Below are positions 22,393 to 32,363 of a DNA stretch of 64,000 nucleotides, piece after piece; the first letter of the stretch is position 1; each line of letters starts with the position of its first letter. A program made the translations under genes and the position numbers. The notes below the pieces were generated by a model that was not told where the DNA came from, searched no databases, and worked only from the letters and a program-made list of their open reading frames with translations. The DNA is from Candidatus Pacearchaeota archaeon. Lineage in GTDB: Archaea; Nanoarchaeota; Nanoarchaeia; Pacearchaeales; GW2011-AR1. The DNA lies in the NCBI GenBank assembly GCA_023228065.1, contig JALOBX010000001.1:186001-250000 (forward strand). Reading direction: 5' to 3'.

Positions 22393-25300
22393 ATGAAAAA
22401 GAGGGTGGGTTTGTTATTGGTAATTTTGATAATTTTTACTTCAACTTTTGTTATTTCTGAATCAATTGCAGACTCTCTTCATTTAAACATTCAAACAATA
22501 AATTCTACTGATGATGTTGTTGCTGGAACATTTAAATTTGAATTTAATATTACTTCTGATTCTACATGTGCTAATATACTTTATTCAAATCATTCAACAT
22601 TAACAACAGATGCAAGAGGAATAATTTCTTATTATTTAGAAAATGTAAATCTAAATTTTTCTGACCAATATTGGCTTTGTTATTATAGAGATGGAGTTTT
22701 AATTAATAATTCAAAAATTGTTAGAAGTCCTGTAAGTTTTATAGCAAAGAATGTTTCTGCGCAAGGAATAATTAATGATTCAAATCTTAATCTTGTGGGG
22801 AAAAATATTTCTGCTTCAACAGGATTTTTTTCTTTTCTTGGAGATTTGCTTACGAGAGTGACTTCTTTATTTGTTCAGGATATTGATTTTACTGGAAAAA
22901 TAAATGGTAGTGGAAATATAAATACAACGGGAAATGTAACTGCTTCTTACTTTATTGGGGATGGGAGTTTATTAACAGGAATCTCTGGGGAGAATGCAAC
23001 TTGGAATGAAAGCTTAGCAAGAAGTTTCTTTGCACCCAACACAACAGCAGGAATTCAGATGTTAATTAATGAAACAGGAATATGGGCTGTTTATAATTCA
23101 ACTTACGAAAGTTATGCTTCTAATGTTTCAAGAAACTGGACTTTAGACACTTTTAATAACTGGAATTCTACGTGGGATAATAATTGGCTTATTGCTATGC
23201 TTTCCGCAAATGATACTTCATTTAATACTACAGCAAATATTCAAACATTAATAAATGGAACAAATATGAATTTTGGAAATGTAGATTTTAATGACGGATG
23301 GACTAGCGGTGGAGCAAGTATAATAGATGGAAATTTATTTGCACAGACAGTTTATGTTTATAATATAAGTTCTTTATCAGTAAATAATCTTTTTATTAAT
23401 GGCTCTAATTTTCCCTCATTTGACAATCAATTTGATTTGGGCAATTCAACTTTAAGATGGCAGGATTTATTTTTATCGGGACAAGTTTATTCTAATGGAA
23501 CAGGAAATAATTATTTCTTGGGAAGTGTGGGGATTGGAAGTTCTTTACCAAAAGATGACTTGTTTATTCAGGGAGGAACTGTTGCTGCAGGAAATATAAG
23601 TTTAGGTAATCTTGCAACTCCTAATTATGAGAGCATTTATATGAATGGGATGACAGGGGTAGCTAATTATAATCTTCTTTCTTCTTATACTGACCAAAAT
23701 TTATATATAAATCGTCCATCCAGTAAAAATATTGTTTTTAGAGGTGCTAATGCTGACCAAATGGTGCTTAATTCTTCTGGGAATCTTGGAATTGGTCTTG
23801 GGATAAGTGTACAACCCGTATATTTGTTGCAGGTAGCAAATTCTGCAAATGCATTAAACGTTTCTGGGAATTTATATGTTAACTCAAGTAATGTTGGGAT
23901 TGGAACAGCAAATCCTTTTAGTAAATTACATATATATGACACCACTGCTGCTGCAGGACTAAATGAAGTTCTTTGGCTAACCGGTGGAGCGTCAACATCA
24001 CAAAGTGGACCGTCTATGGTTTTTAATACTTATTGGGGTGGAGCTTTTCCAACATGGCAATTGGCTGAGATTGGAGCAGTATATTCTGGTGAGGGGGGAT
24101 GGCATGGTGCTTTAATATTTTCAACAAATACTGGTGCTGCTGTTGCAAGTATAACAGAAAAAATGAGAATAAGTGCATTAGGATATGTTGGAATTGGGAC
24201 AAGTGTTCCATCACAAACTCTTGATGTAAGAGGACAGGGAAATTTCTCTGGAGTAATATTTGTTAATAATGTTACTGAAATTAACGGAAGCACCTATAAT
24301 GCAAGTTATGCTTCATTTAACTCAACAACAAATATCCAACAACTTTATAATGCAACAGCATCAGCAATTGCTAATCTTTCTATCTCTCAACAACCTTCAA
24401 GTGTAAATTATTGGGGTTCAAATGGGAGTAATATTTATAATGATACTGCAAAAAGAGTTTTAATTGGTTCAATTTTAGATAATGGTGATGAATCTATTAC
24501 AAATTTAACTGGAGATAAATTACATATATATAATGAAATTAATTCTTTATCTGATAATGAGATTATATTAAGTACAACGAGTCTACTCCATAACAAAAAT
24601 ACAAATAATGTAAGTACTGCAACACATGGAGCATCAATTATGGGTTGGGCTTATGATGATTATTCTGGTAGTTTGAATGTATTAGATAATACTGGAACAT
24701 TATTTGGTGTAGAGGGAAGAACTGATGGGCAAAATATAGGAACATCATATGTTGGGGTATTGGGACTTTCTGTATTTAATGGTTCTGATACTGACCGTGT
24801 GGGGGTGACTGCAGGAGTTGAAAGTTTTGTTCAGGTATTAATGAGAGATAAAATTACTCCCTTGGAAAATGGAACTGCTGTTGGTTTTTGGGCTACACCA
24901 ATTACTGGCGGTTCTACTAAATATTCTCTCTTAGGTTATGACCCTCTATTATTATTTAATTCATCTACTTTTACTGGAAATCTAACTGTATTTAAAGGGG
25001 GTTATTTTGGGGAAAACGTTGGACTTGGTATTGCTTCCCCCTCATATAAATTAGAAATAACAAATTCAGCAAATGCATTAAATGTTTCTGGATTTTTGTA
25101 TGCGAATTCGAGTAATGTTGGAATAGGAACAAATAATCCTATTAATACATTAGATATTATTGGAAAAATTAATTTTACCGGTACAATAAATAATGCAAGT
25201 TTTATTACTAATGACAGAAATATTTTGATTGGACAATTAGCGGGATATGGAAATATTGGAACTAATTCTGTTGCTTTGGGTTATAATGCGAGTGGTTTTA

Positions 25301-26880
25301 ACACACAAAATTATGTTACAACTATAGGTTATGAATCTGGGAAAGGAAATATTGGATTGTGGCTTACTGCATTAGGATATGGTGCTGGGGATACAAATTC
25401 TGGAGAATATGTAACTGTTGTAGGGCCAGATGCTGGATTTTTAAATACTGGTGATGATGTAATAGGAATAGGGGTTGATGGAGCAACGACTAATAGTGGT
25501 AATAAAGTAATTGCTATTGGTCGTGGAGCGGGAAATACTAACCTTGGAAATGATTCTGTATTTATTGGTTATGAGGCGGGATTAGAAAATACTGTAAGTA
25601 ATCAATTTATTATTCAACAAAGGAATATTAATGCTATTCCCCTAATTCAAGGAAATTTCTCTTCAGGTTTTGTAGGAATAGGAACTACCTTACCTAATGC
25701 TTTGTTAGAAATTAAAAAAGGCGGTGCAGGGATTTGGGATTTGAATGTATCTGGATTACTTTATGTTAATTCAAGCAATGTTGGGGTTGGTTCTACAAAT
25801 CCTAGTAGTAAATTAAGCATTAACGGAGATGGAAATCCAGTTACTGCACTTTATGCTGATAATGGTGATTCTGCATGGGCTTTTTGGGCAGATGGGCAAA
25901 TATATTATTCAGACAACAATTTTATTGGAGAAGGAAGTCCAAGTGCAACATTTAATCCTCTTGCAAAACTTCAAATTAATGATTCATCAATGGGTTTCCC
26001 GAGAATTGTTTTATCTGGACAAGAATTTTATCAATCAAATCAAGTTGGAGTTGGAGGAGTTGCATTTTTGCTTGGAGTAAACAGATACCAAAACAAACAA
26101 TTATGGATTGGTGACAGCGAATATCTAACGCAAAATAATACTAATACTGCCTTAAGACTTGGTGTTGGGGGGAGTGGACTTGCTATTATAGAGGCATTAT
26201 CTACTAATGGGGGTGTTTATAAAAATCTTGCTATAAATCCTAATGGGGGGGGAATTAATTTTGGTGGTGGTAATAATATTGCATATAATGGATTTGGAAC
26301 AACACTTACACCAGACTCTGGACAAATTACAGACGGGAATGATGTTTATATCGCAGATGATTTAGAAGTTGATGGAACAATGTATTTAACAGGGGGATAT
26401 ACACAGATAGTTAGTGCAGATGTCGCAGAAAATTTGCAGACAATTGCAGGAAGAAATCATATTTTATGCAAGGCAAATTCAGGTTGTATGGCTCAAACTT
26501 ATGAAAAAGAATTGTTTGATGGAGAAGTTGTTTGCATTGATACAAGATACGGACAAGTAATTATGAGATGCAATGAGTCTAATTCAAGATTAGTAGCAGG
26601 AGTTGTATCTAATACGTCTGTAATTAATATGGGAAATCATCCTGAATATTCTTATCCTATTGCAGTTGCAGGAATTGTATGGACAAAAGTTACAACAGAA
26701 AATGGATTGATTTATCCAGGTGACTTTTTAGTTTCAGGAACAAAAGCAGGAACAGCGATGAAAAACAATGAAGCAAAGACAGGAACAATATTAGGAAAAG
26801 CATTTGACTACTGCGTAAATTATGACGAAAATATAAAAATTAAAGAATGCACTATACCAATGTTTGTAGCATTGAGTTAA
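22393..26880 (+). CDS. Giant secreted putative adhesin with VGIGT repeats and YadA-like head
   Basis: 1495 residues with a signal peptide (1-23). A short beta domain is followed by many N-glycosylation sequons and at least eight VGIGTxxP...KLxI-type repeats (near 378, 466, 500, 598, 875, 908, 1093, 1129), often led by NVSGxLYVNSSN. Residues 940-1066 form repeats such as NSVALGYNAS, LTALGYGAGDTNSG and NKVIAIGRGAGNTN, like the YadA head beta-roll of trimeric adhesins. The end (1335-1495, from YTQIVSADVAENLQ) is a separate domain with several Cys. No membrane anchor is seen. The pattern resembles phage tail fibres and trimeric adhesins, hence probable cell-surface attachment. Confidence 0.8.
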   Translation: MKKRVGLLLVILIIFTSTFVISESIADSLHLNIQTINSTDDVVAGTFKFEFNITSDSTCANILYSNHSTLTTDARGIISYYLENVNLNFSDQYWLCYYRDGVLINNSKIVRSPVSFIAKNVSAQGIINDSNLNLVGKNISASTGFFSFLGDLLTRVTSLFVQDIDFTGKINGSGNINTTGNVTASYFIGDGSLLTGISGENATWNESLARSFFAPNTTAGIQMLINETGIWAVYNSTYESYASNVSRNWTLDTFNNWNSTWDNNWLIAMLSANDTSFNTTANIQTLINGTNMNFGNVDFNDGWTSGGASIIDGNLFAQTVYVYNISSLSVNNLFINGSNFPSFDNQFDLGNSTLRWQDLFLSGQVYSNGTGNNYFLGSVGIGSSLPKDDLFIQGGTVAAGNISLGNLATPNYESIYMNGMTGVANYNLLSSYTDQNLYINRPSSKNIVFRGANADQMVLNSSGNLGIGLGISVQPVYLLQVANSANALNVSGNLYVNSSNVGIGTANPFSKLHIYDTTAAAGLNEVLWLTGGASTSQSGPSMVFNTYWGGAFPTWQLAEIGAVYSGEGGWHGALIFSTNTGAAVASITEKMRISALGYVGIGTSVPSQTLDVRGQGNFSGVIFVNNVTEINGSTYNASYASFNSTTNIQQLYNATASAIANLSISQQPSSVNYWGSNGSNIYNDTAKRVLIGSILDNGDESITNLTGDKLHIYNEINSLSDNEIILSTTSLLHNKNTNNVSTATHGASIMGWAYDDYSGSLNVLDNTGTLFGVEGRTDGQNIGTSYVGVLGLSVFNGSDTDRVGVTAGVESFVQVLMRDKITPLENGTAVGFWATPITGGSTKYSLLGYDPLLLFNSSTFTGNLTVFKGGYFGENVGLGIASPSYKLEITNSANALNVSGFLYANSSNVGIGTNNPINTLDIIGKINFTGTINNASFITNDRNILIGQLAGYGNIGTNSVALGYNASGFNTQNYVTTIGYESGKGNIGLWLTALGYGAGDTNSGEYVTVVGPDAGFLNTGDDVIGIGVDGATTNSGNKVIAIGRGAGNTNLGNDSVFIGYEAGLENTVSNQFIIQQRNINAIPLIQGNFSSGFVGIGTTLPNALLEIKKGGAGIWDLNVSGLLYVNSSNVGVGSTNPSSKLSINGDGNPVTALYADNGDSAWAFWADGQIYYSDNNFIGEGSPSATFNPLAKLQINDSSMGFPRIVLSGQEFYQSNQVGVGGVAFLLGVNRYQNKQLWIGDSEYLTQNNTNTALRLGVGGSGLAIIEALSTNGGVYKNLAINPNGGGINFGGGNNIAYNGFGTTLTPDSGQITDGNDVYIADDLEVDGTMYLTGGYTQIVSADVAENLQTIAGRNHILCKANSGCMAQTYEKELFDGEVVCIDTRYGQVIMRCNESNSRLVAGVVSNTSVINMGNHPEYSYPIAVAGIVWTKVTTENGLIYPGDFLVSGTKAGTAMKNNEAKTGTILGKAFDYCVNYDENIKIKECTIPMFVALS

Positions 26881-26928
26881 AATGACTGCAAATAAGAAAT
26901 TTGCCGTATTAAAAACAGGAGTTTTGCA

Positions 26929-27915
26929 ATGTGGATAGACAAAGCTTTTTGGTATGGTTTATCTTTCTTATTAGTTGCTGGAATTATAAGTTTTATTTTT
27001 AAAAACAAAAAACAAAAAAACAAAATACTTTTTTTTGTTACTATTGCATATTTTATTATTGGTCTTTTTTTGGCTGGAGCATATATTTACACTCATACTC
27101 CAATAAGTAATATTGTTCCTCCGATTATTTATATTAGGGTTGTAGATGCTGGGGGGAATCCAGTAAAAGATGCTTCTTGTTTTGCGGATATAATAACAGA
27201 AAAGACAAGTATTGAAAATAGATTATTAAAATCAGTACCTTTTTTTAGTCAATTAGAATGTTATGGTCTTGAAAAATGCCAGATAGAAAATTATTGGGGA
27301 TATTATAAATTAGAGGTAACAAATTATTCTTATAAATCATTCTTATGGATTTTTCAAAAACCAGAAGGGATAATTAAAGGAGATTTTGAGATAAATATTG
27401 TTTGCAGAACAAATAATTCTGTAGCTCATTATGAAATGAATAAAACAAATTTTCCATGTTCCCCACTTCCCTTGCTGGGAAATTATATAACACCCTCTTT
27501 TTATTGTTCTGACAAAAATAAATTAATTAATGAACATGCATATAATCTTGATGAAAATTTTTTTGATGAATATGACAGGAAGGCAATAAATTTTATTAAT
27601 GATAATTACAAAGATGAAATAATTCTTGCAAATAATAAATTATCTGCAATTATTTATTCTCAAAAGATAAATGATATAGTAGGAATAATTCCAGATAAGG
27701 AATCTTATGGGAATCCTTATGTATTTAATGAATTTATGGCTATGTCTTGCAGAAAGAGATTGGAATTAGCTCAAACATATAAGATTAGTTTAGTCTTATC
27801 AAGATTTGAACTTCCACCAAATTTTGTTGGTACACAAAAATATAATCAGACTAATTGCAGTTTCATGAAAGAAGTTTATTCAGATAGAGATTATATTTAT
27901 GAGATTGTTATATGA
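26929..27915 (+). CDS. Hypothetical membrane-anchored surface protein
   Basis: 328 residues. Two N-terminal membrane helices (about 7-23 and 33-55) flank a basic loop (KNKKQKNK), then a domain of about 270 residues outside. It begins with a beta strand and a possible carboxypeptidase-regulatory-like start (IYIRVVDAGGNPVKDASCFA) and has about nine cysteines and several N-glycosylation sequons. The second half (DEYDRKAINFINDNYKDEII onwards) looks alpha/beta and recalls luminal regions of polytopic glycosyltransferases, but the multi-helix membrane part is missing. It starts 48 bases after the adhesin in the same direction, so the two may act together. Confidence 0.6.
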   Translation: MWIDKAFWYGLSFLLVAGIISFIFKNKKQKNKILFFVTIAYFIIGLFLAGAYIYTHTPISNIVPPIIYIRVVDAGGNPVKDASCFADIITEKTSIENRLLKSVPFFSQLECYGLEKCQIENYWGYYKLEVTNYSYKSFLWIFQKPEGIIKGDFEINIVCRTNNSVAHYEMNKTNFPCSPLPLLGNYITPSFYCSDKNKLINEHAYNLDENFFDEYDRKAINFINDNYKDEIILANNKLSAIIYSQKINDIVGIIPDKESYGNPYVFNEFMAMSCRKRLELAQTYKISLVLSRFELPPNFVGTQKYNQTNCSFMKEVYSDRDYIYEIVI

Positions 27916-27957
27916 AATCCTCGTTAACTTTATTAATAATATTTTACTTTTATATTA

Positions 27958-29061
27958 ATGAATAAAAGAGCAATTTTTATCCTAGTCTTGATAATTTTCC
28001 CATTTGTTTCTGCAGATGTTGTTTCAATAAACTCTGGAGGAGATAGCGGGTTAATAATTAATCCAGATAATTTTATTGAAGGTTTTTTTGGGTGTATTCC
28101 AACAACTTGCGCAAAACTGGGATATAATTGTGATAGTTGGAGCGATGGTTGTGCAAAAACAATCAATTGTGGAAGTTGTGCTTCAGGATTTACATGCACT
28201 TCAGGAACCTGTGTTGCAATTCCTTCTGAAGAAGAACCTAGTACTGGTCCTGGAGGCGGAGGAGGTGGCGGAGGCGGAGGAGTAGAAAAAAAGCTTACAG
28301 AATTAAAGGTAATTCCTGAAGATTTTAATCTTGCAACAGATGCAGATGGAATAACTTACGCAAAAATATCTCTTATCAATTTAAGACATTATGATTTGCC
28401 TGTAACAATAAGCTTAACAAGCAAACTTGGAGATATTATTTCTTTTGAAGATGCAATGACTTTTACTCTTGGCGCAGATGAGGTAAAAATTATGCAATTT
28501 AAAATTACTTCTCCTTCAGAAGCAGGAATTTATACGGGGAGAATAACATTCAAATCAAATAATGATATTCTTCATGTTCCCTTTATATTAAATGTTCGTT
28601 CAGGGAAAAGTTTATTTGATATTTCAATAGACATTCCTGAAGCACAAAGAACAATTTTTATTGGAAATAAAATAATCGGGCAAATAAATTTAATACAGAT
28701 GGGAATAAAAGAACCCGTTGATATTTCTATGAATTATATTATAAAAGATTTTGACGATAATATTTACAAGGAAGAATCTGAAACAATAATGGTATATGAT
28801 CAAAAGAGTTATGAACATGAATTTAACACCCAAGAACTTCCTGTTGGAAAATATATAATTGGTGCAGAAGTAATTTATTCTGGAGGAGTTGCTACCGCAA
28901 GTTATCCCTTTGAGGTAATTGAAAAAACAGTTACTAAAATTCAGTGGACTTATATAATCTTAATAATTTCTCTTCTTATAGGAATTGTCCTTATATTAAT
29001 AATCCTAAATTATTATAAACGACAAAATCTAAAATATAAAAGGATAAAACAAAAGAGGTAA
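27958..29061 (+). CDS. Surface protein: Cys-rich module, Gly linker, Ig-like part, C-terminal anchor
   Basis: 367 residues. Signal peptide (1-18), then a Cys-rich module (about 38-80: TCAKLGYNCDSWSDGCA, CGSCASGFTC) of a type common in DPANN surface proteins, a Gly-rich linker with ten Gly in a row, and two beta-sandwich regions similar in style to archaeal COG1361 surface proteins. A membrane helix (about 332-353) and a basic tail anchor it at the C-terminus. The next gene starts directly after the stop codon and has a related beta-sandwich plus anchor plan, so they are likely a functional pair. Confidence 0.7.
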   Translation: MNKRAIFILVLIIFPFVSADVVSINSGGDSGLIINPDNFIEGFFGCIPTTCAKLGYNCDSWSDGCAKTINCGSCASGFTCTSGTCVAIPSEEEPSTGPGGGGGGGGGGVEKKLTELKVIPEDFNLATDADGITYAKISLINLRHYDLPVTISLTSKLGDIISFEDAMTFTLGADEVKIMQFKITSPSEAGIYTGRITFKSNNDILHVPFILNVRSGKSLFDISIDIPEAQRTIFIGNKIIGQINLIQMGIKEPVDISMNYIIKDFDDNIYKEESETIMVYDQKSYEHEFNTQELPVGKYIIGAEVIYSGGVATASYPFEVIEKTVTKIQWTYIILIISLLIGIVLILIILNYYKRQNLKYKRIKQKR

Positions 29062-30318
29062 ATGATGAGAAAAAGAAAAATAATCTTGATGTTAATAATA
29101 GCTGTGGCTTTGGGATTTATTATTTTTTCTTATATTCCTTCTATGAAAGAAAATACTTCTTTTGAAGTTACTCCCATATTATTTAAGATTATTTTGGACA
29201 AAGGTGAAACAATAAATGCTAGTTTTAATATTTATAATTTTGGAAATGAAGAAAATTTCAATTTTAATATAACTGATTTGAATAAGATTCTCTTTTTAGA
29301 AAAAGATAATTTTATTATTCCAAGCAAAGAATCTAAAACTTTCAACATTAGTTTATCTGGGAAAAATGCTTCTTATGGAGTTTATGTAGGACACATTTCA
29401 ATATCAAAAAATATTGAAGAGAAAAAAATTCCTGTTATTGCTTCAATCCAGACAGAGCAACAATTATTTGCGATAACTCTTAATGTTCCTCCAGAAAATA
29501 AACAACTTGGAAAAAAGGCAAATATCACTACAGAAGTTAAATTTTTTAATTTATATGACAATGAACCGCACACAATAAATGTAAATTATGAGATGTTTGA
29601 TATTTATGGAAATAAAATATTTTTGGAGTCTGAAGATATTGCTATTGGCGCTAAATCTTCCTTCACTAAAAAATTCCCTCTTCCAGAAAATATAGATTTT
29701 GGAGATTATGTCTTTGCTGTTAATATGAATTATTTGGATACAGTAACTACTGCAAGTTATTTGTTCTCTGTAACAGATAAAAAAAGTTTCTCTTTTTTAA
29801 ATATTAATTTTCTTGCGATTATCGTCGCTATTTTTGTTGTTTTAACTTTCTTTTTAATTTTATTTGTTGCTTATGAAAGAAGTTTATTATTATCTAGGGT
29901 TAAAAGACAGCACAAATTACAAATTAAAACTTCTTCTGAAGAAATATCAAAAGAAAAAGAAAAATATCTTGCTAAAGCAAAGAATGAAAAACAGAAAAGA
30001 AAGATTATAAAACAATTCCGAGATGCAAAAGAAAGATTTTTAACTGAACTTCTTAAACAGCAGAAAAATCAAATTGAAGATATAAAGAAAATTAAAAAAG
30101 AGAAACTTAAAGAAAAAGAAAAAATTATTGCTAAATGGAACAGACAGGGTTATACAAAAGCAATAGAAACTGCACAAATCAGCAGTGATCTAAAAGACAA
30201 ACTTGCGGCTTTAAAAACAGCTTATGATGAAGGATTTATTCGAAAAGAATCTTATGAAGAAGGGGTTTCTGATATACAAACTGCGGACAAAAAACTGAAA
30301 AGAAATCTTTATAAATAA
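29062..30318 (+). CDS. Surface beta-sandwich protein with a coiled-coil cytoplasmic tail
   Basis: 418 residues. An N-terminal signal or anchor (MMRKRKIILMLIIAVALGF), an exterior of two Ig-like domains with sequons (NASFNIYNF, KNASYGVYVG), one membrane helix (about 250-273), and a 145-residue cytoplasmic tail that is highly charged and coiled-coil (KEKEKYLAKAKNEKQKRKI onward). It has two adjacent ATG codons; either may be used. It directly follows the Cys-rich surface protein and shares its domain order, with the tail added. A link from the envelope to cytoplasmic partners is inferred. Confidence 0.65.
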   Translation: MMRKRKIILMLIIAVALGFIIFSYIPSMKENTSFEVTPILFKIILDKGETINASFNIYNFGNEENFNFNITDLNKILFLEKDNFIIPSKESKTFNISLSGKNASYGVYVGHISISKNIEEKKIPVIASIQTEQQLFAITLNVPPENKQLGKKANITTEVKFFNLYDNEPHTINVNYEMFDIYGNKIFLESEDIAIGAKSSFTKKFPLPENIDFGDYVFAVNMNYLDTVTTASYLFSVTDKKSFSFLNINFLAIIVAIFVVLTFFLILFVAYERSLLLSRVKRQHKLQIKTSSEEISKEKEKYLAKAKNEKQKRKIIKQFRDAKERFLTELLKQQKNQIEDIKKIKKEKLKEKEKIIAKWNRQGYTKAIETAQISSDLKDKLAALKTAYDEGFIRKESYEEGVSDIQTADKKLKRNLYK

Positions 30319-30365
30319 CTTTGGCTTTTATAAACTAATGAAAAGTTTTTCTAAAAAAAGAGGGA

Positions 30366-30773
30366 ATGAAAATGGAATTAATCGATGATTTATCTTCAAT
30401 AAGTGATAAGAGTCTTTCATTTAAGAAAAAGGCAGTTCCTAAGAAAAAAAAGTTAAATAATATAAAGAAAAATGATGTTCCAAAATCCTTGAAGAAAGGA
30501 ATGCTGAAAGAAGCTATTGATGATATAAATAAGGAAATTAGCAATGTTAGTTCTCAGAAGAAAAAATTAAACCAGCAGATTGAAGATTTAGATGAAAATT
30601 TGGAATCTTCCAGAAGAAACGAGAGAAAATTGCAGGAAAAAATTGCAGAACTTCTTGAAAAAGAAGCTTTCTTAAAAGAAAGAAGGAAAAAAATTTCTGA
30701 AGATGGGGATAGACTTTCAGATAAATTATCTAAGATAGAAAAAATCAAGTCAGAACTTAATGATGTTGATTAA
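30366..30773 (+). CDS. Coiled-coil protein, 135 residues
   Basis: After a basic N-terminal third (KKKAVPKKKKLNNIKKNDV), residues 45-135 are one long charged coiled coil with heptad-like spacing (SQKKKLNQQIEDLDENLESS, RKLQEKIAELLEKEAFLKE). No membrane segment or catalytic motif. The alternative ATG two codons inside (MELIDDL) is equally plausible. It may partner the coiled-coil tail of the preceding surface protein, but that is a guess from adjacency. Not recognised as a named family. Confidence 0.6.
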   Translation: MKMELIDDLSSISDKSLSFKKKAVPKKKKLNNIKKNDVPKSLKKGMLKEAIDDINKEISNVSSQKKKLNQQIEDLDENLESSRRNERKLQEKIAELLEKEAFLKERRKKISEDGDRLSDKLSKIEKIKSELNDVD

Positions 30774-30825
30774 ATTCTTTTTTTGAAAAGCAAAATAATT
30801 TAAACAAACTTTTTATTTTAATTCT

Positions 30826-32013
30826 ATGTTAATTGGACTAGTTGGTAAGCCTTCTGTTGGTAAAAGCACTTTTTTTAAAGCTGCAACTTTAGCAGAAGCT
30901 GAAATTGCTTCATATCCATTTACCACTATTAAACCTAATCATGGAGTGGCTTATGTAAAAATAGACTGTATAGATAAAGAATTCAAAACTCAATGCAATC
31001 CAAATCACGGATTTTGCATAAACCATAAAAGATTTGTTCCTGTGGATTTAATGGATGTTGCTGGACTTGTTCCCGGAGCAAGTGAAGGAAAAGGATTAGG
31101 AAATCAATTTCTTGACGATTTGAGACAAGCTGATGTTTTTATTCAAATAGTTGATGCTTCCGGAACAACTGATGAGACTGGAAAACCCACAGAAGATTAT
31201 GATGTTTCAAAAGATATCTTTTTTTTAGAAGACGAACTTGACAAATGGTTTTTAGGAATCCTTCTCAAGGTTTGGAAGGGCTTTGCAAGAAAAGTAGAGA
31301 TGGAAGATGAAAACTTTGTGCAGGCTGTTGCAAATCAATTCTCTGGGCTTAAAGTTAAGGAAGAACATGTAAAAAAAGCTTTATCAAAATTAGATTCATC
31401 AATAAGACCGAGCAAGTGGGATAATTCACAACTTTTAAAATTTGCATCTGAATTAAGAAAACAAAGCAAGCCTGCAATTATTGCTGCAAACAAAATTGAT
31501 ACTCCTAAGGGAAAAAATAATTATGAAAAATTGAAAAAAGAATTTCCACATTTAACAATAATTCCGTGTTCTGCTGATTCAGAACTTGCCTTAAGAGAAG
31601 CTTCAAGGGCAGATTTAATTAATTACATTCCTGGAGATAGAGATTTTGAAGTTAAGGGGAATCTTAACGAGAAACAAAAAGAAGCTCTTGATAAGATTAG
31701 GATTAATGTGTTAAGTCAATTTGAAACTGGAACAGGAGTTCAGGAAATATTAAACTATTCAGTATTTAATTTGTTAAACTACCTAGCAATTTTTCCAGCA
31801 GGAGCAACTAAACTTGCAGACAGCAAAGGAAATATTCTTCCTGATTGTTTTTTACTTCCGCCAGGTTCAACAGCATTGGATTTTGCCTTTTTCCTTCACA
31901 CTGATTTTGGAAAAAATTTTATCAGAGCAATTGATGCAAGGACAAAGAAAATATTAGGGAAAGATTACAAATTAAAAAATAGAGATGCCTTGGAGATTGT
32001 AAGCGGTAAATAA
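30826..32013 (+). CDS. ychF: YchF/OBG-family GTPase
   Basis: 395 residues. The G1 motif GKPSVGKST (residues 7-15), the switch sequence ASYPFTTIKPNHGVA, G3 DVAGLVPGASEGKGLGNQFL and G4-like ANKID are typical of the OBG family; the C-terminus is a TGS domain (TDFGKNFIRAIDARTKKILG). The length matches the archaeal/eukaryotic Ygr210-like branch rather than bacterial YchF. Members associate with ribosomes and some prefer ATP. A Cys-containing insert after G1 (CIDKEFKTQCNPNHGFCIN) is usual in this branch. It stands alone between AT-rich gaps. Confidence 0.93.
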   Translation: MLIGLVGKPSVGKSTFFKAATLAEAEIASYPFTTIKPNHGVAYVKIDCIDKEFKTQCNPNHGFCINHKRFVPVDLMDVAGLVPGASEGKGLGNQFLDDLRQADVFIQIVDASGTTDETGKPTEDYDVSKDIFFLEDELDKWFLGILLKVWKGFARKVEMEDENFVQAVANQFSGLKVKEEHVKKALSKLDSSIRPSKWDNSQLLKFASELRKQSKPAIIAANKIDTPKGKNNYEKLKKEFPHLTIIPCSADSELALREASRADLINYIPGDRDFEVKGNLNEKQKEALDKIRINVLSQFETGTGVQEILNYSVFNLLNYLAIFPAGATKLADSKGNILPDCFLLPPGSTALDFAFFLHTDFGKNFIRAIDARTKKILGKDYKLKNRDALEIVSGK

Positions 32014-32015
32014 TT

Positions 32016-32327
32016 TTATTTTTGTTCACTTGAATGAAACTTATGTTCTATTTCTGTCTCTATCTTTTTTAATGTTTTATGAATTGCTCTTGCTAAGTCA
32101 TAATCCCAACTGCTTGAATTAATCATCTTTCCGGAAAAAAAGATTTCACAATTAAGGCTATATTTTTTATTTTTGCCTGCTTTTTCATATTCCTTAAAAT
32201 GAACTTTTAACAGGAAATCCCTTTTAATCATTCTTTTAATTTTTAAATAATATTCATCAAATAATTTATGTGCTATTTTTCTCTCTTGTTCTGTTAAAAT
32301 TTCTGCATGAATAATTTCTATTGTCAT
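32016..32327 (-). CDS. HPF-like small protein, possibly ribosome-associated
   Basis: 103 residues. Predicted beta-alpha-beta-beta-beta-alpha order: a long first helix (TEQERKIAHKLFDEYYLKI), strands FLLKVHFKEYEKAG and KKYSLNCEIFFSGKMI, and a final helix (DYDLARAIHKTLKKIETEI). This resembles hibernation-promoting-factor-type ribosome-binding proteins, including the position of the conserved D-x-x-x-A-I-x-x helix. The similarity is by pattern and not by long identity. It is convergent with ychF, two bases away. Confidence 0.55.
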   Translation of the reverse strand: MTIEIIHAEILTEQERKIAHKLFDEYYLKIKRMIKRDFLLKVHFKEYEKAGKNKKYSLNCEIFFSGKMINSSSWDYDLARAIHKTLKKIETEIEHKFHSSEQK

Positions 32328-32363
32328 ATTAAAATTTATAAGTTAGAGAGATATTAAAATATT

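Noticed and set aside
22393..26880. Long minus-strand frames inside the adhesin and other large genes
   Set aside because: They are shadows of real genes: lacking ribosome-binding sites, promoters and family resemblance, and composed of reversed repeat sequence.
26882..26938. An 18-codon frame between the adhesin and the next gene
   Set aside because: Too short, no ribosome-binding site, and it overlaps the start of the next gene.
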